Source of the DNA: Okeania hirsuta
GTDB taxonomy: Bacteria; Cyanobacteriota; Cyanobacteriia; Cyanobacteriales; Microcoleaceae
DNA: 49,925 nucleotides
Direction: 5' to 3'
Assembly (NCBI RefSeq): GCF_003838195.1
Contig: NZ_RCBY01000030.1
Location: 1-49,925, forward strand
Part shown: piece after piece, positions 7,284 to 17,019 of the stretch
Position numbering within the stretch: position 1 is the first letter of the stretch
Layout of the letters: the number at the start of each line of letters is the position of its first letter
Notes under the pieces: generated by a model
Database searches by the model: none
Seen by the model: only the letters and a program-made list of their open reading frames with translations
What the model was told of the DNA's origin: nothing
Position numbers and translations under genes: made by a program

Positions 7284-9935
7284 ATGTCTACAAATACACC
7301 AACTCTCGCAGGATTATACGTTGTATCCTCAGAGGAGAAACTGACTTTTCCTCTGAAACACACGGAAGTTAAAGCCAAAATAGCGGGCAACCTATCCCGC
7401 ATCGAAGTAACTCAAAAATTTGAGAACTCATTCACCGAACCCCTAGAGGCAACTTACGTCTTCCCACTACCAGACGAAGCAGCAGTCGATGAAATGGAAA
7501 TCAAAATAGGCGATCGCCTAATCAAAGGCAATATCAAAAAACGAGAAGAAGCAAAAAAAATCTATCAACAAGCTAAACAACAAGGTCGTACTGCTGGACT
7601 ACTCGAACAACAGCGCGATAATATTTTCACTCAATCTCTTGCCAATATTAAACCAGGGGAGCAAATAGATGTGATTATTCGCTACACAGACTCCCTGAAG
7701 TTTGAAGGTGGGGATTATGAATTTGTCTTTCCAATGGTAGTCGGACCTCGTTATATTCCCGGAACACCTATAGATAGAAGTGGCGATACAGACCAAGTTC
7801 CCGATGCTAGTCAAATTACACCACCAATAGTTCCCCCGGCAACTCGTTCGGGACATGATATTGGTATGACAGTAGAAATAAACTGTGGGATGCCAATTTT
7901 TCAGGTGAATTCCATATCCCACCAAATTCAAACATCTGAGCGAAGAGAAATTGTTACGGTTAAATTAGGAAATGAAGACACCATCCCAAACAAAGACTTC
8001 ATTCTCCGCTATAAAGTTGCTAGCGATCGTACCAAAGCAACAGTATTAACTCAAGCAGACGAACGTGGCGGATATTTTGCCGTTTATCTAATTCCCGCTT
8101 TACGGTATCGCAGTGATGAAATTGTGCCGAAAGATGTCGTTTTCCTCATGGATACTTCCGGTTCCCAAAGGGGAGAACCATTGTTGAAATGCCAGGAATT
8201 AATGCGCCGTTTTATCCACGGACTTAACCCCAACGACACTTTCACAATTATCGACTTTGCCAATACTGCCAGAAAACTGTCAGAACAACCTCTACCGAAT
8301 ACACCTAACAATATTGCCACTGCAATTAACTATATCAATAGATTAACTGCAAATGGTGGCACTGAATTATTGAATGGCATCGAGGAAGTTTTGAATTTTC
8401 CGCCTCCACCTGCGGGAAGACTACGGAGTATTGTGATGTTGACCGATGGTTATATTGGTAATGAAAAAGCAGTATTGGCAGAAGTGCAAGACCAACTCCA
8501 ACCAGGAAACCGACTTTATAGTTTTGGTGTCGGTAGTTCGGTAAATCGATATTTGATTAACCGTTTAGCAGAAATTGGGCGGGGTATTGCCAGAGTTGTG
8601 CGACAGGATGAACCAAGTCAGGAAGTAGCAGAGAAATTTTTTCAGCAAATTAATAATCCAGTATTGACTCAAATTGAGGTTGAGTGGAATGGTCGGGGTG
8701 AAGTACCAGAAATTTATCCGGTGACAACTCCAGATTTATTTGCCGAGCAACCTTTGGTTTTGTTTGGGCAAAAACAGGATGCTGTGGGAGGTGAGTTACA
8801 GGTTAATGGTATTGCTGCTGGTGGGGAAATTTATCAGCAGACTTTCGATATTCATTTTGCTGATTCTGACAATATAGCAGTTGCTCAAATTTGGGCCAGG
8901 CAAAAGATTAAGCATTTGATGAATCAGATGTTTGATTATGATAAGAAGTCGGTGGTAAAAGAAGTGACGGAGACCGCTTTAAGTTATCAATTGTTGTCAG
9001 AATATACGGCGTTTGTTGCGGTGAGTGAAGAGGTGCGTGTTGAACCTGGTGGTAAGAGTATTTCGATGGAAGTTCCTGTGGAAATGCCAGAGGGAGTGAG
9101 TTATGAGGGGTTCGGTGCTGCACCTGAAAGATTTCGAGTAGACAATTATCCAGATCGTATCATGTCAACTTATTCCGACTCTCCGGACTTGCTGTGTCGG
9201 ATGCTAGACAATGATTCAGATCGTATCATGTCAACTTATTCTGACTCTCCGGACTTGATGATGCAGCTATCGCAACTTCAAGCAATAGATTCGGTGGAGC
9301 AACAAGAGAAAATAGGGTCTTCGGGTATCAAGAAAGGAATTTCGAGATTCTTGAAACAAGGCGAACTACAGGAAACTGCTTCTACTAAAGAAGTAAGAAT
9401 GCGCTACAACATTTCGGATAATGACTATCCAGTAAGACTTTCTCACATAGAGCGCGTTCTCAAAACTAACGATAAGGTTTTAGTTAAAATATTAGTCCGC
9501 GACCGAAAAATTCCTACTTCCGAGCAACTTCTGAAACGGATAGCGACAGACTTGAAGGAAGTTGCAAATGTGGAGGAAACTCCTAAAGTAGTAGGGAATT
9601 TTATGCGAATGGTACTTTCTCTCAAACAAAAAGATTCTGCAAACTCAACTGATACTCCTTTGCAAATTATCCAAGTTATCGGGTTAGATGCTGCAGGGCA
9701 AGAAAATCTCCAACAGCATCTACAAAATCTGAATATACCACCAAATATTCATGGTGAAATAGTTTTGGAATTGCAGGTGAAAGGCGATCGCGTACTTCGA
9801 GTAATTTTAGATGATGAAGTTTCCAGTTTGAAGGATAAAAAAATTATAGAGGAAATTAAGCGATCGCTGTTAAAATGGTGCGTTCCTTCTAGTGCTGCAG
9901 ATCGGATTCAGATTACAATCAAAATTAGTTCGTAA
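7284..9935 (+). CDS. VIT and von Willebrand A domain protein
   Basis: 883 residues. A VIT (inter-alpha-trypsin inhibitor) domain covers about 1-138 (FENSFTEPLEATYVFPLPDE, KREEAKKIYQQAKQQGRTAG). A linker follows, then a VWA domain from about 283 with a full MIDAS start, DTSGS at 290-294, and LTDGYIG near 386. The last ~180 residues form an uncharacterised domain. Between these parts a 22-residue direct repeat (DRIMSTYSDSPDL) occurs at about 623-640 and 645-662, encoded by a 66-bp DNA duplication. No signal peptide is visible. VIT-VWA proteins are presumed metal-dependent adhesion or assembly proteins; no substrate is known. It is followed by a strong hairpin. Confidence 0.9.
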   Translation: MSTNTPTLAGLYVVSSEEKLTFPLKHTEVKAKIAGNLSRIEVTQKFENSFTEPLEATYVFPLPDEAAVDEMEIKIGDRLIKGNIKKREEAKKIYQQAKQQGRTAGLLEQQRDNIFTQSLANIKPGEQIDVIIRYTDSLKFEGGDYEFVFPMVVGPRYIPGTPIDRSGDTDQVPDASQITPPIVPPATRSGHDIGMTVEINCGMPIFQVNSISHQIQTSERREIVTVKLGNEDTIPNKDFILRYKVASDRTKATVLTQADERGGYFAVYLIPALRYRSDEIVPKDVVFLMDTSGSQRGEPLLKCQELMRRFIHGLNPNDTFTIIDFANTARKLSEQPLPNTPNNIATAINYINRLTANGGTELLNGIEEVLNFPPPPAGRLRSIVMLTDGYIGNEKAVLAEVQDQLQPGNRLYSFGVGSSVNRYLINRLAEIGRGIARVVRQDEPSQEVAEKFFQQINNPVLTQIEVEWNGRGEVPEIYPVTTPDLFAEQPLVLFGQKQDAVGGELQVNGIAAGGEIYQQTFDIHFADSDNIAVAQIWARQKIKHLMNQMFDYDKKSVVKEVTETALSYQLLSEYTAFVAVSEEVRVEPGGKSISMEVPVEMPEGVSYEGFGAAPERFRVDNYPDRIMSTYSDSPDLLCRMLDNDSDRIMSTYSDSPDLMMQLSQLQAIDSVEQQEKIGSSGIKKGISRFLKQGELQETASTKEVRMRYNISDNDYPVRLSHIERVLKTNDKVLVKILVRDRKIPTSEQLLKRIATDLKEVANVEETPKVVGNFMRMVLSLKQKDSANSTDTPLQIIQVIGLDAAGQENLQQHLQNLNIPPNIHGEIVLELQVKGDRVLRVILDDEVSSLKDKKIIEEIKRSLLKWCVPSSAADRIQITIKISS

Positions 9936-9947
9936 TATTCAGGAGTA

Positions 9948-9973
9948 GGGGGAATAGATTTTTTCTATCCCCC
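9948..9973 (+). terminator. Hairpin terminator after the VIT-VWA gene
   Basis: GGGGGAATAGA and TCTATCCCCC form a near-perfect stem beginning 12 bp past the stop codon. The loop is T-rich and no long T-run follows, but stem strength and position make it the likely 3' end of the transcript. Confidence 0.7.
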
Positions 9974-10072
9974 AATTTATAATGCAGAGGAAAATTCGTC
10001 TAATTGTCAGGATATTCAAGGCAAAATTTGTCTAATTAAATTGACCAAGACTATCCTTATCTACCCAATTAG

Positions 10073-10237
10073 ATCATGTCCGCTTAATAGCGCGATAGAA
10101 CTCCGTTCCGCTTACGCGACCAAAAACTTTCTTCTTCTTTTTCCCTCCTGACTCCTGAGTTCCCCTCTTGGGAGGGGGAGGGGCGAGGGGTGGGTTGACT
10201 CCTGACTCCTCCTTGCAACTGCTCAACCGGACATGAT
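10073..10237. mobile_element. Family 1 MITE, about 165 bp
   Basis: Left end ATCATGTCCGCTTAA; right end CTCAACCGGACATGAT: imperfect terminal inverted repeats. The interior holds a palindromic GC-rich repeat (CCCCTCTTGGGAGGGGGAGG, 10163-10196, also at 23583-23611 and 23639-23662) and GACTCCT heptamer repeats. No coding capacity. Its right end lies at the stop codon of the next gene (TAA at 10239-10241), so it may provide or replace that gene's terminator. Confidence 0.65.
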
Positions 10238-10238
10238 A

Positions 10239-10559
10239 TTACTCTGGCAATATCTCAGTAACAGTTTCATAAAAATTAGTTTCTGGTGGTTTAGCAAATA
10301 AATGTGACATTTGTTCCAATGCCGCTTTATAAGCATCAGTTTGATTAGCATCCATATCTTCAACACCTTCCCAAAAAATTACAGCAATACCTTTATCTGT
10401 TCCTGGCAACTGCAATAAATAAGCTCCCTTAAAACCGTCGTTATAGGTAGCAACTGCTTTTTCATAAAGTTCCCTTGCTTCTTCAAACTTTCCTGGTTTA
10501 AATTCTCCCAAGGCAACATAAGCATATTTATGCTTCAAAAAATCCATAAAATCAGACAT
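10239..10559 (-). CDS. Small conserved protein, probable dimeric alpha/beta-barrel fold
   Basis: 106 residues (KYAYVALGEFKPGKFEEARE, LYEKAVATYNDGFKGAYLLQ, IAVIFWEGVEDMDANQTDAY). The pattern beta strand, helix, strand GAYLL, then IAVIFWEG resembles antibiotic-biosynthesis-monooxygenase (ABM)-like barrel proteins, including the repeated strand-helix order; this is a fold-level inference and no catalytic residue is claimed. Starts at ATG 10559 with AGGAGAAAA just upstream. Monocistronic. The stop codon abuts the right end of a family 1 MITE. Confidence 0.6.
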   Translation of the reverse strand: MSDFMDFLKHKYAYVALGEFKPGKFEEARELYEKAVATYNDGFKGAYLLQLPGTDKGIAVIFWEGVEDMDANQTDAYKAALEQMSHLFAKPPETNFYETVTEILPE

Positions 10560-11183
10560 TTTTTCTCCTGATAGATAGGGTTTAATAGCAAATCAAAAGT
10601 CAAAAATAAGACTTCTTAACTTGATTAAAAGAGTATTTGTCAAATAAATATTAAATCATGTAGTAGACGGTTTCATCTTATATCATGTCCGGTTGAATAC
10701 TTACACTTTGGAAGAAGGAAGGCATAAGGCAGAAGGCAGAAGGCAGAAGGCAGAAGGCAGAAGGCAGAAGGCAGAAGGCAGAAGGGAAGAAAAGATTAGA
10801 AGGGATAAAGTTTTTTTATCACGCTCTTATCCGGACATGATATTACAGCATATTTTATACCAAATTCAAGCAAGATTGTTACAGTAAAATATAGATGCTT
10901 AACGGAATTGAAAAATCTTCACTGTTTATTTCTTATACCTACCACCTACCACCTAACACCTAATACCTTGAATAGCCAATGTAGCAATATTTTTTGAAAA
11001 TGGTATTAGTCAAATGATGTACAAGGTAAATGGTGAAAATCTTGTAGTGCAGGCATCTTGCCCGCTTCGGGGTGTACTTCATAGAGTCACAAAGTGCTGT
11101 AAATGTTGCAATAGATGGATAAACCCAACAAAAATCTTTCTCCCCTACTCCCACACTCCCCTACTCCCCCACTCCCCTACTCC
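10560..11183. other. Intergenic region, repeat-filled
   Basis: Contains the family 1 MITE at 10680-10843. After it come short low-complexity tracts: ACCTACCACCTACCACC near 10940, and a C/T-rich tract of CTCCC(C)TA units at about 11140-11200 that runs into the stop codon of the deiminase homologue. An open frame at 10693-10887 is produced by the heptamer tract and is not a gene. Confidence 0.5.
10680..10843. mobile_element. Family 1 MITE carrying a 7-bp tandem tract
   Basis: Left end ATATCATGTCCGGTTGAATA; right end ATCCGGACATGATAT, inverted. About 164 bp. The interior contains about nine copies of the heptamer AGGCAGA (10727-10785). No coding capacity. Confidence 0.7.
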
Positions 11184-13457
11184 CTATTCCCTACTCCCTG
11201 AAATAATATCCTCAGACAAAGATTTCCAGAAAGGATTATTTTTTCCTAAACGGGTTGTATTTGTCGCATCATGGATACTTCCCCTGAGATTCTGATAATA
11301 TTTATCGTCCATAAAATTAATATTTAAACTAGCATCAGCTACTAACCTGCGGAATTTTTCCTGAGTATAATCTCTACCATTAATTAATGCTCCTAGAGGG
11401 TTTGAAACTAACAATTCTCCGTTGACTACTACGGAATTTACCATATTTGGCCACCAAGAATAACCGCTATATCCAAACATAGCTGGTACTTGAATAATCT
11501 GGTCATCACTTAAATTAAATTCCCGCTTCAATTTGTCAATTAATGGGTCTAATTTTTCCCGCTGCAAATAGAGATTATGCTGAATTAACTTCTGATTTTT
11601 TAGCGCTGCTCGTACCGTTGTTTGAGTACTTAAACCACGATTTATTGCCGCTTGTCCATATCCTTGTAGACTCAATTCTTCTAATAGTTTTACCCCTGCT
11701 TCTGGACTAACAATTAACATTAAAGGTTTGCCAAATTTACTAGGAATAAAACTAATAATTTCATCTACATGACGAATCATTAACCAAGAAGTATCAATAT
11801 CTACTGGCGGACCCTGAATCTTTTGTGCTTTAATAAAATCAACGATTTCTGGATTCAGACCTACTTCACCTGCCTTACCATAATAAATTCTTCCCAGATC
11901 GTATCCTGGCAAAGGTGGTGTCACTTCTAGGTTGCCATAAGCATCTGCCCATCTATTTAGGGGATCGAGTTGTCTAGGTTTACCTACTTCAAACCAGCCA
12001 AAATCTTCTTTGAGCAGACTTCTAGCGTATTGGTCATTTTCCCCAGGACGGTTAGCTTTGAGTACCACATTCATATTATGGGTTTTACCTTGAGAGGGAA
12101 ATTGCACATAACCTATTTCTTTAGTATCTTGCATCCAGGTGGTGCCACCAGAATTAATTTGAGCTTTAGCACCTGTTCTTTCGACGATCTGTTTGATTTT
12201 GGCCACAAATTCTTGATTGCCAAAACCACGTTCGCTGACATGAAGCTCTTTGACTGGAGCAGTATTGGGAGACATTAACCAGGGGACTACACCTATTTGA
12301 ATACTATCAGAAGCAATTTGTCTACCATTTTTTTCAGCGATCGCTGTTAATTTAACGACTCCTTTCCAGTTGCGATCGGCGAACTGTTTAGCTTCCACAC
12401 CTAATACTACTTTCTCTCTAGATATTAATGCTTCAGTACCAGAAATATCTACTGGTTGCCATCCGTATTCTGTTTTTTGGAATACATTAATATAGTCACT
12501 AGCATCTGTATCTGTTGAGATATAGATTTGAGCATCTTGATAATTTTCTGCTACTTGAATATTCACCAGCGCTAAGTCTGCTTCATCTGTTTTGCCATTA
12601 ACTTCTCGATCGCGCCAGTCTGGTATTCGATCGCCATTATCATCATCGCTATTAAATAGCATCAATGCACCTTCTGATAAAGTCCATTTTTCTCTACTCG
12701 ATCTGTCAGCTTCATCTAACTCTCCGTCTCTGTTGGTGTCGCCATATATGGTGAAACCAGGAGATAAACTATATGCAATGGGTGAATAATTGGTTGTATT
12801 ATTGTCTGTGTCATCTTCTGTATTTTCTACCCATCTTCTTGCTGCTATGACTTTTTCATAGGAGGCAACTGCTAAATAACCCTGATATTCGATCATTTTT
12901 TCGATCGCTTTATCTGTAATTAACGAGTTTTGGGGAATTTGGCGCAGGTTGAAAATTGCCTCTAACCAAAGATTTTCTGCTTCTTGCCAAGTTTGGTAAT
13001 TTGCCTGAATTGTTTTTCCTTTTTCTACTGCCTTACTTGCTTTGGCGATCGCTTGCTTCCAGCTTTGAAGCGCTTTTTCTTCTCTAATAATATTAGCTTC
13101 TACATTACGGAAGTTTTTCAGGGTTTTTTCATACTGTTGTAGGTGAAATTGGTATTGCCAGGGTTCTTCTACTTCTTGGAGAGTTGGCCTTTGAGAAACT
13201 TTATTCAGTTCAGCTTTTATTTCGTCTCTAAGCTGGTAAAGTTCTGATAGTGAATTTACTTTTCTTGTAGTTTTTAAGTTGTTGTTTATTGACTCGAGGG
13301 TTTCTAAAGGCGAAACTGCTGAGTTTGCTTGTTCTAGAAGTGAAGGTTGTGCCACTGCTTGAGGAACAGGCACCCAAATAATTGCTACTAATGCTCCAAT
13401 GGTATTAACTAGAGCTATTTTGACATATCTAATCCAACACATAGTATACATCCTCAT
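11184..13457 (-). CDS. Secreted protein-arginine deiminase family protein lacking the catalytic Cys
   Basis: 757 residues. N-terminal signal peptide with likely cleavage near AVA-Q (35-37). A helical region covers ~40-215. Asp-rich loops at 240-295 (DTNRDGELDEAD, DDDNGDRIPD) suggest calcium binding. The C-terminal half is a protein-arginine deiminase (PAD) catalytic domain: WMQDTKEIGYVQFP (D444), SWLMIRHVDE (H563, D565), NPLGALINGR and RGSIHDATN near the end. These align with PAD4 D350, H471, D473 and the HCGTN loop. The position of the catalytic Cys (C645 in PAD4) is Asp730 here (HDATN). PADs convert peptidyl-arginine to citrulline; without Cys this copy is probably inactive or does something else. 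The last residues (SGSRE) come from a flanking repeat tract. Confidence 0.85.
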   Translation of the reverse strand: MRMYTMCWIRYVKIALVNTIGALVAIIWVPVPQAVAQPSLLEQANSAVSPLETLESINNNLKTTRKVNSLSELYQLRDEIKAELNKVSQRPTLQEVEEPWQYQFHLQQYEKTLKNFRNVEANIIREEKALQSWKQAIAKASKAVEKGKTIQANYQTWQEAENLWLEAIFNLRQIPQNSLITDKAIEKMIEYQGYLAVASYEKVIAARRWVENTEDDTDNNTTNYSPIAYSLSPGFTIYGDTNRDGELDEADRSSREKWTLSEGALMLFNSDDDNGDRIPDWRDREVNGKTDEADLALVNIQVAENYQDAQIYISTDTDASDYINVFQKTEYGWQPVDISGTEALISREKVVLGVEAKQFADRNWKGVVKLTAIAEKNGRQIASDSIQIGVVPWLMSPNTAPVKELHVSERGFGNQEFVAKIKQIVERTGAKAQINSGGTTWMQDTKEIGYVQFPSQGKTHNMNVVLKANRPGENDQYARSLLKEDFGWFEVGKPRQLDPLNRWADAYGNLEVTPPLPGYDLGRIYYGKAGEVGLNPEIVDFIKAQKIQGPPVDIDTSWLMIRHVDEIISFIPSKFGKPLMLIVSPEAGVKLLEELSLQGYGQAAINRGLSTQTTVRAALKNQKLIQHNLYLQREKLDPLIDKLKREFNLSDDQIIQVPAMFGYSGYSWWPNMVNSVVVNGELLVSNPLGALINGRDYTQEKFRRLVADASLNINFMDDKYYQNLRGSIHDATNTTRLGKNNPFWKSLSEDIISGSRE

Positions 13458-13911
13458 ATATACTAATGGATTTTAGCGGATTTTTGGCAACTCAGAGGAC
13501 TAATTTCCGATCTTCTCACATTTACTCTCCAGGAGTCTCGCCAAATAATTATTCCTTCACCAACACCTAAATTAATACCAAATTCATTTCTAAGTTGCAT
13601 AGAATAATATTGTGATCGGGGTTAACTTTAGAGCGAGATAGACAAGTTAATAAATTTCTTCAAGAAGGAAGGACTGAAGTTGGAAAAAGGAAAAAATAAT
13701 TTTGTGCTGCCTTAGATAAAATTGGTATAAAACCTTAATTTATCAAAATAATTGGGTCGCGCAACCCCGCCTTTTCAGGCGAAATATTTTTGGAGGGGGG
13801 ATCAAATCCCCGTTACAAAAATAACTTTTGACTCTCTTGGTGCGCTACCAGGTGCGACTGGCGTCGTCGCGGGGTCGCACCGCTTCTGAGTTCTGACTTC
13901 TGACTTCGTTA
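13458..13911. other. Intergenic region, 454 bp
   Basis: No gene seen. GC-rich palindromic patches occur at about 13755-13785 (GCAACCCCGCCTTTTCAGGC) and 13835-13885 (GGTGCGCTACCAGGTGCGAC, then GTCGCGGGGTCGCACC). These look like fragments of dispersed repeats. The promoter of the deiminase homologue should lie at its left edge. Confidence 0.4.
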
Positions 13912-14022
13912 AATTTCCGGTTGAGAGATTGTAATTCGTAAGGTATTACAGAATTTTGAAAAAATCTCTCTGTCAGTTCAGTTTTTTATACCTAAATTAT
14001 AATTTTTCAACCGGAAATTATT
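13912..14022. mobile_element. Family 1 variant MITE next to rpaA
   Basis: Perfect 13-bp terminal inverted repeats, AATTTCCGGTTGA and TCAACCGGAAATT, enclose about 85 bp of AT-rich sequence. The core CCGGTTGA matches family 1; the outer part differs (AATTT instead of ATCATGT). It ends one base before the rpaA stop codon, so it forms the 3' untranslated region of rpaA. Confidence 0.6.
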
Positions 14023-14799
14023 TTAAGATTCTCTCACCCATTCCTGATTTGGTTTTGCCAAATTAGATGTTTCCACATTATTAGCACTGGAACTATTACT
14101 AGGTAACTCTAAGCAGTAACCAGCACCGTATACTGTTTTAATATACCGAGGATGGCGAGGATCTGGTTCCATCTTTGTTCTCAGATGTCTAATATGGACT
14201 CGGATCGTCTCAATATCATCATCTGGATCGTAACCCCAGACTTCCTTGAGAATTTCACTCGGAGATACTGTCTGGCCATGTCGTTGCAGTAAACAATGGA
14301 GTAACTCAAATTCTAAATGAGTTAGTTTGACTGTCTGCTCAAACCAAATAGCCTCAAACCTTTCAGGAACAAGAGTCAGAGGACCATAATTCAGAATTTC
14401 GCTATGTTTAGCTGCTTGTGGTATTCGATCTGTGCGTCGGAGTAGGGCACGCACTCGTGCCAGCATTTCTTCTACTTCAAAGGGTTTTGTCAGATAATCA
14501 TCTGCTCCAGCATTAAAGCCTTCTACTTTATTTTGGGTGTGACTTAAAGCAGTTAACATCAGTACCGGAATATCGGCTGTCCGTTCATCACGACGCAGAC
14601 GTTGACAAACTGTAAACCCATCTACCTTTGGTAGCATTAAATCTAATACTATCAGGTCTGGTAGTAGTTGGAGGGCTAGAGCTTGCCCTTTTATGCCATC
14701 TTCTGCTTGGCTAACTTCATAGCCAGCCATTTCTAGGTTGACAGCAACGAGTTCTGCGATCGCAGGATCGTCGTCAATGACGAGTATTCTAGGCATCAT
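14023..14799 (-). CDS. rpaA: Response regulator RpaA
   Basis: 258 residues. OmpR/PhoB family: receiver domain 1-120 with phosphoacceptor D53 ([14 protein letters not shown]), conserved DDD at 9-11 and K105 region ([11 protein letters not shown]), then a winged-helix DNA-binding domain ([47 protein letters not shown]). Near-identical throughout to cyanobacterial RpaA, the output regulator of the KaiABC clock, phosphorylated by SasA and also linked to phycobilisome energy distribution. The start at the first ATG gives MMPRILV; the second ATG is one codon later. The tail after LELPS is species-variable. It stands alone, with a 570-bp gene-free upstream region. Confidence 0.95.
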   Translation of the reverse strand: MMPRILVIDDDPAIAELVAVNLEMAGYEVSQAEDGIKGQALALQLLPDLIVLDLMLPKVDGFTVCQRLRRDERTADIPVLMLTALSHTQNKVEGFNAGADDYLTKPFEVEEMLARVRALLRRTDRIPQAAKHSEILNYGPLTLVPERFEAIWFEQTVKLTHLEFELLHCLLQRHGQTVSPSEILKEVWGYDPDDDIETIRVHIRHLRTKMEPDPRHPRYIKTVYGAGYCLELPSNSSSANNVETSNLAKPNQEWVRES

Positions 14800-15370
14800 T
14801 TGCTACACTTACCTATAATTTTTTTTATTGTAATGTTTAATTAAGATTTTTAAGTTTATTCTCACATTTTGTTATAATTTTTTTTCAATACATAGCCCAT
14901 TTTTAATTTTATTTTTCTACTTCTCTATAACATAATTTTGTCTTTTTGTCAAGTAAGGCAATTATAGAATATAGAAGAATATCTAAGTGGTTCTTTAACT
15001 AGCTCTTGGCGATCGGCTTTTAGCTATCAACTTGAGTTGAAATTCCCAGCTTGTAGACACTAGATAATTCAAGAGGGGTTGAAATTCTCTTTGAAATTGC
15101 ATTTACTCGGTTTCAGTATAAATCTAAGCTGTTTGCGGAGCATTCCGTTTAGGAAATACTGACTGCACCAAATTGCTGTTTGAGGAGAATTCCCTCAGGA
15201 AATGCTTTTTAAATTAAGTCCTTGAATTTTAGTAAAGCTATTGTTTAATTTTGACTTAAGGCCAAGTAAATTTTAAGTAAACTTTTGCTCTCCAAATTTT
15301 TTGATAAAAGTAAAATATTGGGGATATAAAAGTTAAAAAAAAGCCATTGATTTAATTTAAAACTTTGTGC
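14800..15370. other. rpaA upstream region with two SDR-like repeats
   Basis: No gene seen. Homopolymer T tracts lie directly upstream of rpaA (14820-14890). Two minus-strand copies of the 27-bp repeat lie at 15131-15157 (GTTTGCGGAGCATTCCGTTT, then AGGAAAT) and 15178-15203 (GTTTGAGGAGAATTCCCTCA, then GGAAAT). The second has compensating changes that keep its internal pairing (GAGG/CCTC). Confidence 0.55.
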
Positions 15371-16126
15371 TTAAAATCTAGGAATTATAGGTAAAAATTG
15401 TGCTTGTTCTTTAAAATATTTCCATGCAATTGATTCCGGATCTTTTTGACTACTCCATTCTCCAAAATCAGGTTTTGTTTTCCGTTTACTGATAGTACTA
15501 GCATGAACATTGAGCCTAATTGCTAATTCCTTTTGGGTAAGAGGAGAAACTATTTCAGTAGCAGATTGAAGTAGGGAATTTTCTGGAATATCTTTTAGAT
15601 GAGAATTATTTGGTAGTTGAGCCTCATAATTTGAATCTTTCGAGATTAATTGAGTATTGTTTTCTAAAATTTTATCCGTTGTTCTTCCAACTAGAGATAC
15701 AGCAGTAGGAAAATAATATAATAAACCACCCTCTTGTGTAATTTCTAATTCAGCACCAAATTCTTTAGCTTGTTCATCAAGAAACTCTTGGACTATTTTT
15801 CCCGATAGTTGGGAGTTTATGGCTAAGTCTAAGGCTGTAATATACCCATTATTTTCCTGAATTAACTGATAGAATATGTTATTCAAATAATCTTTTTGTT
15901 GTTTTTGTTTTTCCTGATAACGCTTGACGAACCAGGTAACTCCAGAAGCAATAGCAATGATTGTGAATATACGCCAGGATAAACCTAGCATTAGCAATGC
16001 TAATCCAAAAGAAATTACAATGGGAAAATTATCTGTGGATTTATTATTATTGTTAATTTTTCTTGGTTGTTCGGGCATTTTAATGTTCTTGAGCCAACTT
16101 TTATACTTGTTAGGTATCACCAACAT
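15371..16126 (-). CDS. Membrane protein with wHTH-like domains, cyanobacterial
   Basis: 251 residues. Two close hydrophobic segments cover about 34-66 (FPIVISFGLALLMLGLSWRI, FTIIAIASGVTWFVKRY), followed by a basic/Gln stretch. A domain at about 80-140 (NIFYQLIQENNGYITALDLA, then VQEFLDEQAKEFGAELEI) is shared with the protein at 42295 and looks like a small winged helix. The C-terminus (190-251: LTQKELAIRLNVHASTISKR) is a helix-turn-helix. It could be a membrane-bound regulator; no ligand or target is known. ATG 16126 is used, with an internal ATG at 16078 as an alternative. Confidence 0.6.
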   Translation of the reverse strand: MLVIPNKYKSWLKNIKMPEQPRKINNNNKSTDNFPIVISFGLALLMLGLSWRIFTIIAIASGVTWFVKRYQEKQKQQKDYLNNIFYQLIQENNGYITALDLAINSQLSGKIVQEFLDEQAKEFGAELEITQEGGLLYYFPTAVSLVGRTTDKILENNTQLISKDSNYEAQLPNNSHLKDIPENSLLQSATEIVSPLTQKELAIRLNVHASTISKRKTKPDFGEWSSQKDPESIAWKYFKEQAQFLPIIPRF

Positions 16127-17019
16127 TTACTGTTAATATAGCTAAATATAGACATAATTAGTCAATACTTTTAGCGTATTTTTAATAAATCATGATGTAG
16201 TTGGGATAAATTTTTGTCAAGAATTAAGTCTATCAGACTAATTATTAATGTCATTGAAGTGATTTCTGAAGCCAAACAAATACAATACGAGTTAGAAGAA
16301 AATTTTGCTAGTATTGATATTGGTTTGAACACCTAGCTACACTTAGCTACATTAATATTTAATCAAGCTAGAATTATCGGTAGACTTCTGAAATTCATTG
16401 ATCGATACTGTAAACTGTAACAAATTTAAAGTTAACTCTTCAATTTCTTCTGCCTGAAAATTAATTGAGGATCAAATCAAAAAACTAGCTAGTTAATAAA
16501 TAATTTCACATTAATGATTACTTGAATATAACAGATCGCTTAGATAATTCATGTTCTCATCACTCACAAAAAAAATGGCATTATGAATAATTTTTCAAAA
16601 TTAATAATGGTAACAAAATGTTAATTTAGGAAAAAAAATAATCAAAACTTTGTCAATATTCCCGATACTAGAGTTAATCTAAATATTATCGTATCAAGTA
16701 TAAATTGCAATAATTAAAGCGATTTTAACCTAATAATTCTATACATCAAAAATTATTTTTATTGATAATGATTCAATTCCTATATATAAAATTAGTGAGA
16801 AAAAAGAAGTCTACTTTGAGTAGGTAAAAAAAGAGTAGTCCCAAATTATTAAATACCTGTCTTATTTAATAGACCTCTCCTCTTTAATTAGTTATGAAAA
16901 AACTGATTCTCTAACTTCAACGCCATCTTCCTGCTCACTTAATTTATCAATATTCAACCGGAAATGATATAACTATGTTTTTATAAAGTATACCTCCTTA
17001 GTTTGCAAGATTTTAAACA
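16127..17019. other. Intergenic region, 890 bp
   Basis: AT-rich, no convincing gene. A short open stretch near 16215-16337 (KSIRLIINVIEVISEAKQIQ) could be the tail of a lost gene but has no start or recognisable domain. A family 1 end, TATTCAACCGGAAATGATAT, lies at 16951-16970, about 50 bp before the next gene; I cannot find its partner end. Confidence 0.45.

Noticed and set aside
10693-10887. 64-residue protein with KAEGRRQ repeats
   Set aside because: It is the translation of an AGGCAGA heptamer tract inside a family 1 MITE.
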